Shown: positions 8,042 through 17,248 of the stretch, one piece after another | How positions within the stretch are numbered: position 1 is the first letter of the stretch | How the letters are laid out: the number at the start of each line of letters is the position of its first letter | Assembly (NCBI GenBank): GCA_024683255.1 | Contig: JAIKYL010000079.1 | Coordinates: forward strand, 1-33,823 | Direction: 5' to 3' | Length of the DNA stretch: 33,823 nt | Origin: Bacteroidales bacterium | GTDB taxonomy: Bacteria; Bacteroidota; Bacteroidia; Bacteroidales; UBA932 | Position numbers and translations under genes: made by a program | The notes under the pieces: generated by a model | What the model was told of the DNA's origin: nothing | Databases searched by the model: none | What the model saw: the letters and a program-made list of their open reading frames with translations, nothing else

Positions 8042-11000
8042 ATGAAAAAGGGGCTCAAAATAACCCTCAAGATATTGGGATGGACGCTGGTAACGGTATT
8101 TTTGCTGCTACTGGGGGGCATGGTTGCCATGCAGTCACCCAAGATTCAGTCCTATATCGGCAAGAAGGTGGTGGAGCGGCTGCAGAGCAGCATGGATGCA
8201 GACATCTCCTTCTCGGAAGTGAGCTTCAAGCCCTTTGAGACCCTCATTCTCAAGGACGTGCTGGTCACGGACCCGGCCGCCGTGGACCATCGGGCCGATA
8301 CGGTTGCCTGTCTCACCCACCTTTCGGCCAAATTCAACATCCGCGGCCTTTTCTCCCGTGAGGGTGTGCATGTGAGCCGACTAACGGCGCAGGGCGTCAC
8401 CTTCAACCTGGTAATAGAGCCCACGGAGTATCCCGGTCATACCTCTTCCAACATCGAGCGCATCTTCCGCCTTGTAAGCAATCCGGACGAAGAAACCAAG
8501 GACCTGGGCAACCTCTTCGATGCCAAGGATGTGGAAATGAGAGATTTACGTTTCCGTCTCCTGAATCCGGCCAACGAAGCGGAAGGCTACACTTTTGAAG
8601 AAGGAACCATAGACTGGAACAACCTGGACGCCTGGATCAGCGTCCTCAAAGCCAGGGACCTCCGCTACTCCCACAACGTCTTCACCGGTACGGTGGACAA
8701 CCTCCGGTTTGGAGAGAACGAAACCGGGCTGGTTATAGAGAAAGCCGCAGGAAAAGTTAAAGTGGGCAATGCCCAGGCCCTCATTACAGACCTGGAACTG
8801 TTGGAGAAGAACTCCCAAATCCTGGCCAAGAAACTGCTCCTGGACGGTCCGCTGGACGACTATGGGGACTTCGTGAACAAAATCCGGATAGAGGCGGAGA
8901 TAGAGCGGGGCACCCTGGTCTCCATGGAAACCGTGGGCCACTTCGGTCCCCTCCCCAAGGGTACCAACTTCCGCGGTTATCTGCAGGGCCGCTTCAACGG
9001 CACCGTAAGTGATTTCAATCTGCAGGACATAGTGGTGCAGGATGCCGATGCCAACTTCGCCGCCCAAATCCGGGGCGGGATGAAAGGCCTTCCGGAAATT
9101 ATGGACTGCACGCTGGACTTCCGGCTGGACGGACTGGACTTCGACATGCCCGGCGTAGCCCAGTTCGTGAATTCCTGGGCTCCGGGAACCAACCTGGACC
9201 TTTCCGGCATTGCCAAAGGCCAGCGCTTTGTCTTCAACGGTACCGTCCAGGGTCCCATCAACCGCCTGAACGTTGACGGTAGCGCCGCAACGGGAAATGG
9301 AGAAGCCATAGTGGATATGGTGCTCCTGAACGCGGTGGACGAGAAACGGGACATCGGCATGGACGGACGGCTCAAAACCCGCGATCTGGACCTGGGACGC
9401 ATCCTGGGCATAGATGCGCTGGGAGCGGTGAGTCTGGAATCCCGGCTCAATGCCACCCTGGCCCAAAGCGGTCCCCAGCTGCAAATTGACACCCTCCATA
9501 TTGCCCGCCTCCACGCGCTGGACTATACGTACAACAACATCTCCGGCTCCGGCTATTACCGGAACGGCGCTTTTGACGGACGCATCGTATCGGCCGATCC
9601 CAATCTGGGTTTCCTTTTCCAGGGTGCTTGCAAGCCGGGTAGCGACGGCAAAGACTATTATAGCTTCCTCCTGAGCCTGGGTTATGCCGACCTTCAGGCC
9701 ATGAACCTGGATAAACGCGGCACCTCCCGCGTGAGCTTCGAGGCAGACTCCAACTTCTCCCTTTCCAAGGACAAAAACCTCCAGGCCGATCTGCTGATCA
9801 GGGGACTTAGCCTGGAAAACGACAGCGGTGTCCACGAGATCGGCGATATTACCGCCACCGCCTCTGCCGTCAACTATCAGCACCGGATAGACCTCAAATC
9901 GGATTTCATGGATGTGAATTTCTCCGGCGGAGAATCCATCCAAAGCTTTGTGAACGACCTTCAGTACCTGGTCCTGGACAAAGAACTACCCTCCATCCTG
10001 GGAACGCCTTCCGGCTACGCCTGGGACGGCACGGCCTATGACCTTAACGTTACGGTGCGGGATACGCGGGAGCTCCTGGCCTTCGTGGCGCCCGGACTGT
10101 ACATAGAGAACAACACCCGGCTCCACGTTTCCCTGGACAGGGACGGAACCCTGGGCGGACGGCTCACCTCCGGCCGGCTGGCCTATATGGACAAGTTCCT
10201 GCGGGACGTGAACCTGAGCCTGGACAATGCCGGACAGGCCCTTGAGGCCGATCTGGTTAGCCCGTCCCTCTACCTTTCCGGCCTGGAACTCAAGGGGAAC
10301 CGGCTAACCCTCTTCGCCAATGACGACCACCTGGGCGTGTCCTACTCCTTCGACAACGAAACAGAGGCCGAAACGCGCGCCGAGCTAATCCTGGGAGCCG
10401 ATTTCTCCCGGGAGGACGGACAGCTTGTGGTGAACGCCCAGGCCCTCCCCTCCAACATCTACTACGAGGGTGACGGCTGGGGTATCTCCTCGGACAACAT
10501 CCTGTTCAAGGACGGAGACTGGAAGATTTCCCGCCTCCTCGCCAGCCATGAGGACGAGACCCTGCTGGTGGACGGCGGATTCTCCTCCCATCAGCCGGAT
10601 ACCCTGAACGTCCGGATGGAGAGATTCAACCTGGCCCTTCTGAACACCCTCACGGGCGGCTTCCCGCAGGTTCAGGGACGCGCCACGGGCAACGCCCTGG
10701 TAATCTCTCCCTCCAGCCCCGCTGTAGGCCTAGTGGCCGGAATCACTTGCGACTCCACCCTGGTTTCCGGGAAACGTCTGGGACAGCTGAAGATAGAAAG
10801 CCACCGGAACGAGGCGGAGAACCGCTTTGACTTTGTACTAGGCAACGATCTGGACGGGAAAAAGACCTTGGATGTGGACGGTTACCTCAAGCCTTCCACC
10901 GCAGAGCTCAACGCCCTGTTCACCCTGGACGGGTTAAACCTGGAATACGCGGCACCCATCCTGATCACCGCTTTCTCGGATTTCGGCGGCGGACTCAGCG

Positions 11001-12604
11001 GCAAGGTGCGGTTGCAGGGTCATCTGGACAATCTGCACCTCTCCAGTGAGGACCTTTCCATAGACGATGGGCGCATTACCCTGGATTACTCCCAGGTCCC
11101 CTACAGTGTATCCGGCGACCTGGACCTGGACGACAAGGGCCTGCATTTCACGGACGTCCGGATCAGGGACATGGAAGAAGGTATCGGCACCATCCGCGGC
11201 AGCGTGCTGCTGGACGGATTCACCAATTACGGCCTGGACGTGCACGTACGGCTTAACCGGATGAAGGTCCTGGAACTCAAGCGAGGCATGAATTCCCTGC
11301 TTTACGGAGACCTTTATGCCACCGGAACGGCCGATGTAACCGGCTGGTCGCCGGACCTGAACCTGGACCTGAACGCCTCCACGGTGCGGGAAGGTAACCT
11401 GCACCTTCTCATCGGCGGAGCCAGCTCCAGCCGCAGTTCCCAGATGCTCACCTTCGTGGAACCGCAGGAAGAGACTGTGCTGGATCCGTACGAGCAGATG
11501 ATGGCCACCACCACCCAATCGGCCCGGCATATGGGTAATACCAGCATCCGCCTTACCGTCCGGCCGTCCCAGGACGTGATGGTGTACCTGGACCTCAGCG
11601 ACGAGAATTCCCTCAAGGCCAGCGGCACCGGCATCATAGAGATAGACAGCCAGAGTTCCACCTCTTCCCTCACCCTTAACGGAAACTATCAGCTCAAGCA
11701 GGGTAGCTTCCATTTCTCGGCCATGAACCTGGTGAGCCGGGACTTCACCATCCAGGACGGCAGCTGGGTGCGCTTCTACGGAGACCTCTGGGACACGGAG
11801 CTCAACGTAAACGGCCTCTACACCACCAAAGCCAGCCTGGCCAACCTCATTGCCGATGAAAATGCCGTGAGCCGCCGAAACGTGGAATGCGGTATCAGCA
11901 TTACGGACAAATTGAGTAACCCGCAGGTTCAGTTCTCCATTGAAGTTCCGGATCTGGACCCCACCACGCAGGCCCAGGTGGAAGCAGCCCTCAACACGGA
12001 AGACAAGGTACAGAAACAGTTCCTTTATCTGCTCCTGGCCGGCGGTTTCCTCCCCTCGGAAGAATCCGGTATCACCACCAACGGTTCGGAGATGCTCTTC
12101 TCCAACGTTACCGGTATCATGGCGGGCCAGATCAACAACATCTTCCAGAAACTGGACATTCCACTGGACCTGGGTCTCAACTACCAGTCCACCAATTCCG
12201 GCACCAACATCTTCGACGTGGCCCTTTCCACCCAGCTTTTCAACAACCGCGTCATCGTGAACGGCTCCGTGGGTAACAAGAAGCTCTACGGCGCCTCCAC
12301 TTCGGAAGTGGCGGGAGACCTGGACATTGAAATCAAGCTTAACAAGAGCGGTTCGCTTCGCGCCAACCTCTTCTCCCATTCGGCCGACGAGTTCACCTCT
12401 TACCTGGACAACAGCCAGCGAAACGGCGTCGGTATCGCCTTCCAGCGGGAGTTCAATTCCTTCAGCCAGCTGTTCCAGCGCATCTTCCGCATCCGGCCCA
12501 AGCCGGGCACGGAACCCCAGCCCCAGGAAGGCTTTACCCCCAGGCAAATTGTCCTGCAGATAGACTCCACCGGCCATGCAACCCCCAAAAATGACTTACG
12601 GTAA
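8042..12604 (+). CDS. tamB: TamB/DUF490-type inter-membrane protein
   Basis: A 1520-residue protein with one N-terminal transmembrane anchor (about 11-30, followed by MQSPKIQSYIGKKVV). A very long beta-rich region with repeating amphipathic strands follows, and the TamB C-terminal domain occupies roughly the last 350 residues (PQVQFSIEVPDLDP, then LYLLLAGGFLP and NNIFQKLDIPLDLGLNYQ). TamB relatives belong to the AsmA-like bridge proteins that span the periplasm; proposed roles are outer-membrane protein assembly and phospholipid transport. In Bacteroidota they often accompany a BamA-like partner; none is visible here. Translation overlaps the next gene, which suggests one operon through 15558. 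Confidence 0.92.
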   Translation: MKKGLKITLKILGWTLVTVFLLLLGGMVAMQSPKIQSYIGKKVVERLQSSMDADISFSEVSFKPFETLILKDVLVTDPAAVDHRADTVACLTHLSAKFNIRGLFSREGVHVSRLTAQGVTFNLVIEPTEYPGHTSSNIERIFRLVSNPDEETKDLGNLFDAKDVEMRDLRFRLLNPANEAEGYTFEEGTIDWNNLDAWISVLKARDLRYSHNVFTGTVDNLRFGENETGLVIEKAAGKVKVGNAQALITDLELLEKNSQILAKKLLLDGPLDDYGDFVNKIRIEAEIERGTLVSMETVGHFGPLPKGTNFRGYLQGRFNGTVSDFNLQDIVVQDADANFAAQIRGGMKGLPEIMDCTLDFRLDGLDFDMPGVAQFVNSWAPGTNLDLSGIAKGQRFVFNGTVQGPINRLNVDGSAATGNGEAIVDMVLLNAVDEKRDIGMDGRLKTRDLDLGRILGIDALGAVSLESRLNATLAQSGPQLQIDTLHIARLHALDYTYNNISGSGYYRNGAFDGRIVSADPNLGFLFQGACKPGSDGKDYYSFLLSLGYADLQAMNLDKRGTSRVSFEADSNFSLSKDKNLQADLLIRGLSLENDSGVHEIGDITATASAVNYQHRIDLKSDFMDVNFSGGESIQSFVNDLQYLVLDKELPSILGTPSGYAWDGTAYDLNVTVRDTRELLAFVAPGLYIENNTRLHVSLDRDGTLGGRLTSGRLAYMDKFLRDVNLSLDNAGQALEADLVSPSLYLSGLELKGNRLTLFANDDHLGVSYSFDNETEAETRAELILGADFSREDGQLVVNAQALPSNIYYEGDGWGISSDNILFKDGDWKISRLLASHEDETLLVDGGFSSHQPDTLNVRMERFNLALLNTLTGGFPQVQGRATGNALVISPSSPAVGLVAGITCDSTLVSGKRLGQLKIESHRNEAENRFDFVLGNDLDGKKTLDVDGYLKPSTAELNALFTLDGLNLEYAAPILITAFSDFGGGLSGKVRLQGHLDNLHLSSEDLSIDDGRITLDYSQVPYSVSGDLDLDDKGLHFTDVRIRDMEEGIGTIRGSVLLDGFTNYGLDVHVRLNRMKVLELKRGMNSLLYGDLYATGTADVTGWSPDLNLDLNASTVREGNLHLLIGGASSSRSSQMLTFVEPQEETVLDPYEQMMATTTQSARHMGNTSIRLTVRPSQDVMVYLDLSDENSLKASGTGIIEIDSQSSTSSLTLNGNYQLKQGSFHFSAMNLVSRDFTIQDGSWVRFYGDLWDTELNVNGLYTTKASLANLIADENAVSRRNVECGISITDKLSNPQVQFSIEVPDLDPTTQAQVEAALNTEDKVQKQFLYLLLAGGFLPSEESGITTNGSEMLFSNVTGIMAGQINNIFQKLDIPLDLGLNYQSTNSGTNIFDVALSTQLFNNRVIVNGSVGNKKLYGASTSEVAGDLDIEIKLNKSGSLRANLFSHSADEFTSYLDNSQRNGVGIAFQREFNSFSQLFQRIFRIRPKPGTEPQPQEGFTPRQIVLQIDSTGHATPKNDLR

Positions 12605-13298
12605 ACTATATCTCATACCCGCCCCTCTGGGCGAAGGAGACCCGGCCCAGGTAATCCCCGCACCGGTGCTGTCCTTCCTCCCGCAGCTGGACTGCTTTGT
12701 GGTGGAAGAGGTTCGGACGGCCCGGCGGTACCTGTCGGCAGCGGGTCTCAAAGGCCACATCCAGGAGCTGGAATTCCACGAGCTCAACGAGCATACGGCT
12801 CCCGCCGAGGTAGAGAAATACCTCCAGCTGTTCCGGGACGGACGCAACGTGGGCCTCATTTCGGAAGCAGGCCTTCCCGCCGTGGCCGATCCGGGCGCCC
12901 TCCTGGTGGCGCTTTGCCATCGGCATAACATAGAGGTGGTTCCCTTCGTGGGACCGTCCTCCCTTATGCTGGCCCTTATGGCCTCCGGCCTCAACGGACA
13001 GTCCTTCGCCTTCGCCGGGTACATCCCCGCCAAGACGGAAGAGCGCCGCACAGCCCTCCATGCGCTGGAAAAACGCTCTGCCAGCGCCCACCAGACCCAA
13101 ATTCTCATTGAGACGCCTTACCGCAACGACGCCCTCCTGGCCGATATGCTCCAGTGCCTGGCCCCCCATACGCGCCTTTGCATAGCCGCCAACCTCACCT
13201 GCCCGGACGCCTTCATCCGCACCCGAACCGTGGCCGAATGGAAACGGGAGGTGCCCGTGATTGGCAAACGTCCCTGCGTGTTTTTGTTCCTGTCATGA
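12591..13298 (+). CDS. SAM-dependent methyltransferase, RsmI/tetrapyrrole methylase family
   Basis: A 235-residue member of the tetrapyrrole-methylase fold family that includes RsmI, the 16S rRNA C1402 2'-O-methyltransferase. Recognisable blocks are GKLYLIPAPLGEG at the start, FVVEEVRTARRYL, GLISEAGLPAVADPG (the SAM-site region), PFVGPSSLMLALMASGLNG and ETPYRND. The PAPLGEG start differs from the classical RsmI PTPxGN, so this may be the Bacteroidota paralogue rather than RsmI itself. I chose the ATG at 12591 because it gives the family's usual start; an in-frame ATG at 12576 would add five residues. It overlaps tamB by 14 nt, and its TGA overlaps the mtaB ATG (ATGA). Confidence 0.85.
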   Translation: MTYGKLYLIPAPLGEGDPAQVIPAPVLSFLPQLDCFVVEEVRTARRYLSAAGLKGHIQELEFHELNEHTAPAEVEKYLQLFRDGRNVGLISEAGLPAVADPGALLVALCHRHNIEVVPFVGPSSLMLALMASGLNGQSFAFAGYIPAKTEERRTALHALEKRSASAHQTQILIETPYRNDALLADMLQCLAPHTRLCIAANLTCPDAFIRTRTVAEWKREVPVIGKRPCVFLFLS

Positions 13299-14656
13299 AA
13301 ATAGCGTTCACCACCCTGGGCTGCAAACTCAATTATGCAGAGACCTCTACCTACGAGCGGGGCTTCCTCGCCGCCGGCTGGGAAGTGGTGCCCTGGACGC
13401 AACAGGCCGATGTATACCTGATAAACACCTGCGCCGTTACGGAAACGGCCGAAAAGAAGTCCCGGAACCTCATCCGCCGCGCTCACAAGACCGCTCCGGA
13501 TGCCAGGATTGTAGTAACCGGCTGTTACGCAGAACTCCGAAAAGACCAACTCCTGGCCATAGACGGCGTATGGAAAGTCTTCGGCGCCAATGAAAAAAGC
13601 CAAGTAGTACCAGTGACGGCGGCGGGGAGCACAGTCCCGGGGGCTTGTCCACCCCCGGACGAGTATAGGGGGAGGGGCCCGAAAACGGGTCTTTCGCGAA
13701 GCGGAAGAGCTGGATTCCGGGAGGGGCCGGAGCGAGCGAAGCGAGCGGAGTCCCCCGGGACTGTGCTCCCCGCCACCGACACCTTTGGGGCCTATAGCAG
13801 TGGTGAGAGAACCAGAAGTTTTTTGAAGGTGCAGGATGGCTGCGATAATTTCTGCGCCTACTGCACGGTGCCGTATACCCGGGGGCGAAGCCGGAACATT
13901 CCGGTGTGCGAGGCAGTGAAACAGGCCAGGGAGATTGCGGCCAAAGGCATCAAGGAAATTGTGTTGACGGGTGTGAATACCGGCGATTTCGGCCGCAGCA
14001 CAGGAGAGAGCTTTCTGGACCTGCTGAAGGCGCTGAACGAAGTGGAAGGCATTGACAGATACCGCATTTCCTCCATTGAGCCTAACCTCATTACGCCGGA
14101 GATTGTGGACTGGATTGCCTCCGGGACCAAATTCCAGCGGCATTTCCACATTCCCCTGCAAAGCGGCAGCGATACGTTGTTAAAGCGGGTGGGCAGGCGC
14201 TACGACACAGCCCTTTTCGCCTCCCGTATTGATTACATCCGGAAGGCGCTGGAGCGTCCCGGAGAACCGCTGGTGTTCTTTGGGATAGACGTCATCGTGG
14301 GCCTGCCCGGAGAAACGGAGGAACTCTTTCAGGAAACCTACGATTTCCTGAAAGACCGCATCCGCCCGGCCTTTATCCACGTATTCCCCTACTCCCGCCG
14401 TCCCGGCACCCGTGCGGCCGAATGGAAAGACCAGGTACAGGACAGCATTAAGACGGAACGAGTGGCCCGGCTGGAAGCCCTCTGCGAAGAACTCCATAGC
14501 AGTTTTGTGGAAGCCAACAAAGGCCTAAAGGAAACGGTCCTATGGGAATCCTCCGTGAAAAACGGCCTGATGGGCGGCTACACCGGCAACTACATCCGTG
14601 TAGAAAAGCCTGCCGATCCGTCAATGTTCAATATGCTGGAGGAGATTGTTTTATGA
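13295..14656 (+). CDS. mtaB: MtaB, t6A37 tRNA methylthiotransferase, carrying an in-frame palindromic insertion
   Basis: Radical-SAM enzyme that converts t6A37 of tRNA to ms2t6A37 using two iron-sulfur clusters. Of its 453 residues, the N-terminal domain has the auxiliary-cluster cysteines C10, C46 and C77. The radical-SAM CxxxCxxC is C183, C187 and C190 in GCDNFCAYC, and a TRAM-like C-terminus follows. Between these domains, residues about 109-160 are encoded by a 154-bp palindromic element and are rich in Gly, Pro, Arg and Ser, unlike either flank. The frame is kept and all six cysteines survive, so the enzyme is probably active. The ATG overlaps the upstream stop, and the stop overlaps the next ATG, indicating translational coupling both ways. 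Confidence 0.93.
   Translation: MKIAFTTLGCKLNYAETSTYERGFLAAGWEVVPWTQQADVYLINTCAVTETAEKKSRNLIRRAHKTAPDARIVVTGCYAELRKDQLLAIDGVWKVFGANEKSQVVPVTAAGSTVPGACPPPDEYRGRGPKTGLSRSGRAGFREGPERAKRAESPGTVLPATDTFGAYSSGERTRSFLKVQDGCDNFCAYCTVPYTRGRSRNIPVCEAVKQAREIAAKGIKEIVLTGVNTGDFGRSTGESFLDLLKALNEVEGIDRYRISSIEPNLITPEIVDWIASGTKFQRHFHIPLQSGSDTLLKRVGRRYDTALFASRIDYIRKALERPGEPLVFFGIDVIVGLPGETEELFQETYDFLKDRIRPAFIHVFPYSRRPGTRAAEWKDQVQDSIKTERVARLEALCEELHSSFVEANKGLKETVLWESSVKNGLMGGYTGNYIRVEKPADPSMFNMLEEIVL
13613..13782. mobile_element. Palindromic element inserted in frame in mtaB
   Basis: Perfect 23-bp inverted repeats at 13621-13643 and 13752-13774 (outer ends GGCGGGGAGC and GCTCCCCGCC) bound a 154-bp unit. With two mismatches the pairing extends to 13613 and 13782. 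Inside are further hairpins: GTCC/GGAC around 13647-13660, CCCG-AAAA-CGGG around 13678-13688, and CTTTCGC-GAA-GCGGAAG around 13691-13707. A mirror-like GCGAGCGAAGCGAGC tract begins near 13733. No clear target-site duplication and no encoded transposase are seen. Both strands stay open in the mtaB codon register, and both read STVPG at one end and PGTVLP at the other. This resembles Rickettsia palindromic elements in behaviour; I do not know a named Bacteroidota equivalent. Confidence 0.8.
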
Positions 14657-15558
14657 CAAAACTTACATTTTTGGGAACGGGGACATCGCAGGGAGTGCCC
14701 ATCATTGCCTGCCAGTGTCCTGTGTGCAAAAGCTCCGATGCCAGGGACAAGCGGTTCCGCGCGGCAGCTTTGGTGGAGCATGAAGGGCTGCAGATCCTCA
14801 TTGATGCCGGGCCGGATTTCCGCTCCCAGATGCTTGCGCACAATGTGCGGCACCTGGATGCCATCCTCCTTACCCATAATCACAAGGACCATACGGGCGG
14901 TCTGGACGATGTCCGCTCCTTTAATTATATAGACAAGAAGGCCGTGGAGATCTACTGCGAGCCGCGCGTGCTGCAGTCTCTCCGGAACGACTATTCCTAT
15001 GCCTTTGCGGAGCACAAGTATCCCGGCTCCCCCGAATGGCACGTCCACCTCATTGACGAAAGACCTTTCCGCGTAGAATCCCTGGAAGGGACCGGAGACC
15101 TGGAATGGGTACACGACGTGGGCTATTTCTATCGGCAGAAAGACGGAAGCCTCAAACCCTCCGACAATGCCATCCTGGAAGCCTCCCATGAACTGCCCAA
15201 CGTGATTCCCATCCGGGGCTATCACGACCAGCTGCCCGTACTGGGTTTCCGCTTTGGCAACATTGCCTACATCACGGACATGAGCTCCCTGCCGGAAAGC
15301 GAGCTCTCCAAGTTGGAAGGACTTGAACACGTGACACTTAACACTGTGGGCTATCATCCTCACCATTCTCATTTCTCCCTGGACGAAGCCCTGGAGCTGG
15401 CCAACCGGATTGGTGCGAAACACACCTGGCTAACCCACCTGAGCCACGCTTTCCCCCAGCATGAAAAATTCTGTGCAGACCTTTTGAAGATCTGCACAGA
15501 ACGTGGAATTAACTCTATTGTACAGCCCGCCTATGACGGGCTAACCATTACAGCTTAG
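14653..15558 (+). CDS. Metallo-beta-lactamase-fold hydrolase, PhnP-like
   Basis: A 301-residue zinc hydrolase. The N-terminus [11 protein letters not shown] and the Cys-rich CQCPVC (20-25) resemble PhnP, which has an extra structural zinc site. The catalytic HxHxDH is H75, H77, D79 and H80 in THNHKDH, preceded by LIDAGPDFR (49-57). Late histidines ([10 protein letters not shown] and LTHLSHAF) complete the metal site. PhnP opens cyclic ribose phosphates in phosphonate use, but no phn genes are nearby, so the substrate here is unknown and is probably another cyclic phosphodiester. The ATG overlaps the mtaB stop (ATGA). Its last 11 bp overlap the end of the convergent pckA. Confidence 0.88.
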   Translation: MTKLTFLGTGTSQGVPIIACQCPVCKSSDARDKRFRAAALVEHEGLQILIDAGPDFRSQMLAHNVRHLDAILLTHNHKDHTGGLDDVRSFNYIDKKAVEIYCEPRVLQSLRNDYSYAFAEHKYPGSPEWHVHLIDERPFRVESLEGTGDLEWVHDVGYFYRQKDGSLKPSDNAILEASHELPNVIPIRGYHDQLPVLGFRFGNIAYITDMSSLPESELSKLEGLEHVTLNTVGYHPHHSHFSLDEALELANRIGAKHTWLTHLSHAFPQHEKFCADLLKICTERGINSIVQPAYDGLTITA

Positions 15559-17164
15559 GACCAGCCTTAACTAAAGCCTTACCAGCTTTGTTGGCTTCGT
15601 ACTTGTGGAAGTTCTTGATGAAGCGGCCGGCCAGGTCTTTGGCCTTCTCTTCCCATTCGGCGGCGTTCTTATAGGTATCGCGAGGATCCAGGATACCGGT
15701 ATCTACGCCTTCCAGCTTGGTGGGAACCTCAAAGTTGAAGTACGGGATGTTCTTGGTGGGGGCCTTGTCGATGCTGCCGTTGAGGATGGCGTCGATGATG
15801 CCGCGGGTGTCGCGGATGGAGATACGCTTGCCCGTGCCGTTCCAACCGGTGTTCACCAGGTATGCCTTGGCACCGCTCTTCTTCATCTTCTTAACAAGCT
15901 CCTCTGCATACTTGGTGGGATGCAGCTCCAGGAAAGCCTGGCCGAAGCAGGCGGAGAAGGTGGGAGTGGGCTCCGTGATACCGCGCTCCGTACCTGCGAG
16001 CTTGGCGGTGAAGCCGGAGAGGAAGTAATATTTGCACTGATCCGGGGTGAGGATGCTCACCGGAGGAAGCACGCCGAAGGCATCGGCACTGAGGAAGATC
16101 ACCTGCTTGGCTGCGGGGCCGTGGGAAACGGGGCGCACAATCTTCTCAATGTGATAGATGGGATAGCTCACGCGGGTGTTTTCCGTGACAGACTTGTCGT
16201 TGAAGTCAATCTTGCCGGCCTTGTCCACGGTTACGTTCTCCAAAAGAGCGTCCCTGCGGATGGCGTTGTAGATGTCCGGTTCGGACTCCTTGTCCAGCTT
16301 GATGACCTTGGCATAGCAGCCGCCTTCGAAGTTGAACACACCCTTGTTGTCCCAGCCATGCTCGTCGTCGCCGATGAGGAGGCGCTTGGGATCCGTGGAA
16401 AGGGTGGTCTTGCCGGTGCCGGAGAGGCCGAAGAAGATGGCGGTGTTCTCACCGTTCATGTCCGTATTGGCAGAGCAGTGCATGGCAGCGATGCCCTTGA
16501 GCGGCAGATAGTAGTTCATCATGGAGAACATACCCTTCTTCATCTCACCGCCGTACCAGGTGTTGAGGATAACCTGCTCACGGGAAGTGACGTTGAAGGC
16601 GACGCAAGTGTCTGAACGGAGGCCGAGTTCCTTGTAGTTGTCCACCTTGGCCTTGGAGGCGCAGTACACCACGAAGTCCGGCTCCTGGTCAAATTCCTTC
16701 TGGTTCATGGGACGGATGAACATGTTGGTCACAAAGTGGGCCTGCCATGCCACCTCCACGATAAAGCGGACCTTCATGCGGGTGTCCTTGTGGGTGCCGC
16801 AGAAACCGTCCACCACAAACAGGCGCTTGCCGCTGAGCTGCTCCTGGGCCAGTTTCTTGACGGCCTTCCAGGTTGCCACGCTCATCTTGTGGTTGTCGTT
16901 GTGATACTCCTCGGTGTCCCACCAGATCTCTCCCTTCTTGCCTTCCTTGGTGGTGTTGTCGTACACGATGTACTTGTCTTTGGGAGAACGGCCGGTGTAG
17001 ATGCCCGTCATCACGTTGATGGCGCCAAGTTCCGTAACCTGACCCTTGTCAAAACCTTCGAGACCGGGTTTGGTCTCTTCGTTGTAAAGAACCTCGTACG
17101 TGGGGTTGTAAAGGATTTCCTTCACACCCTTGATGCCGTACTTGCGGAGATTGATGTTTGCCAT
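15548..17164 (-). CDS. pckA: ATP-type phosphoenolpyruvate carboxykinase
   Basis: Interconverts oxaloacetate and PEP with ATP/ADP. In fermentative Bacteroidales it mainly fixes CO2 onto PEP on the way to succinate and makes ATP. At 538 residues it is full length. The kinase-specific P-loop GLSGTGKTT is at 246-254 and the metal-binding DDEHGWD at 266-272. [10 protein letters not shown] lies at 56-65, and the GGEMKKG segment (205-211) includes the active-site lysine region. The strong upstream promoter and single-gene unit suggest high independent expression. It converges on the PhnP-like gene with an 11-bp overlap of the 3' ends and no visible terminator between them. Confidence 0.97.
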   Translation of the reverse strand: MANINLRKYGIKGVKEILYNPTYEVLYNEETKPGLEGFDKGQVTELGAINVMTGIYTGRSPKDKYIVYDNTTKEGKKGEIWWDTEEYHNDNHKMSVATWKAVKKLAQEQLSGKRLFVVDGFCGTHKDTRMKVRFIVEVAWQAHFVTNMFIRPMNQKEFDQEPDFVVYCASKAKVDNYKELGLRSDTCVAFNVTSREQVILNTWYGGEMKKGMFSMMNYYLPLKGIAAMHCSANTDMNGENTAIFFGLSGTGKTTLSTDPKRLLIGDDEHGWDNKGVFNFEGGCYAKVIKLDKESEPDIYNAIRRDALLENVTVDKAGKIDFNDKSVTENTRVSYPIYHIEKIVRPVSHGPAAKQVIFLSADAFGVLPPVSILTPDQCKYYFLSGFTAKLAGTERGITEPTPTFSACFGQAFLELHPTKYAEELVKKMKKSGAKAYLVNTGWNGTGKRISIRDTRGIIDAILNGSIDKAPTKNIPYFNFEVPTKLEGVDTGILDPRDTYKNAAEWEEKAKDLAGRFIKNFHKYEANKAGKALVKAGPKL

Positions 17165-17214
17165 GATATAATTAGCTGTATTTTGAATTGTTATAGATTT
17201 TAATTTTCAGTCTA

Positions 17215-17245
17215 CAAATTTACTCATAAACAGGCACTTTTGCAA
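17215..17245 (-). promoter_or_regulatory. pckA promoter
   Basis: On the minus strand TAAATTTG (17222-17215) is a full -7 box, with TTG at 17245-17243 exactly 20 bp upstream. The start codon is 50 nt downstream. The -33 element sits just 3 bp past the end of the preceding lipoprotein gene. Confidence 0.72.
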
Positions 17246-17248
17246 TAC

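Noticed and set aside
13118..14161. Antisense frame across mtaB as a gene carried by the palindromic element
   Set aside because: The frame extends far beyond the element into mtaB itself and shows no transposase motif. Openness of the element on both strands follows from its palindromic ends.
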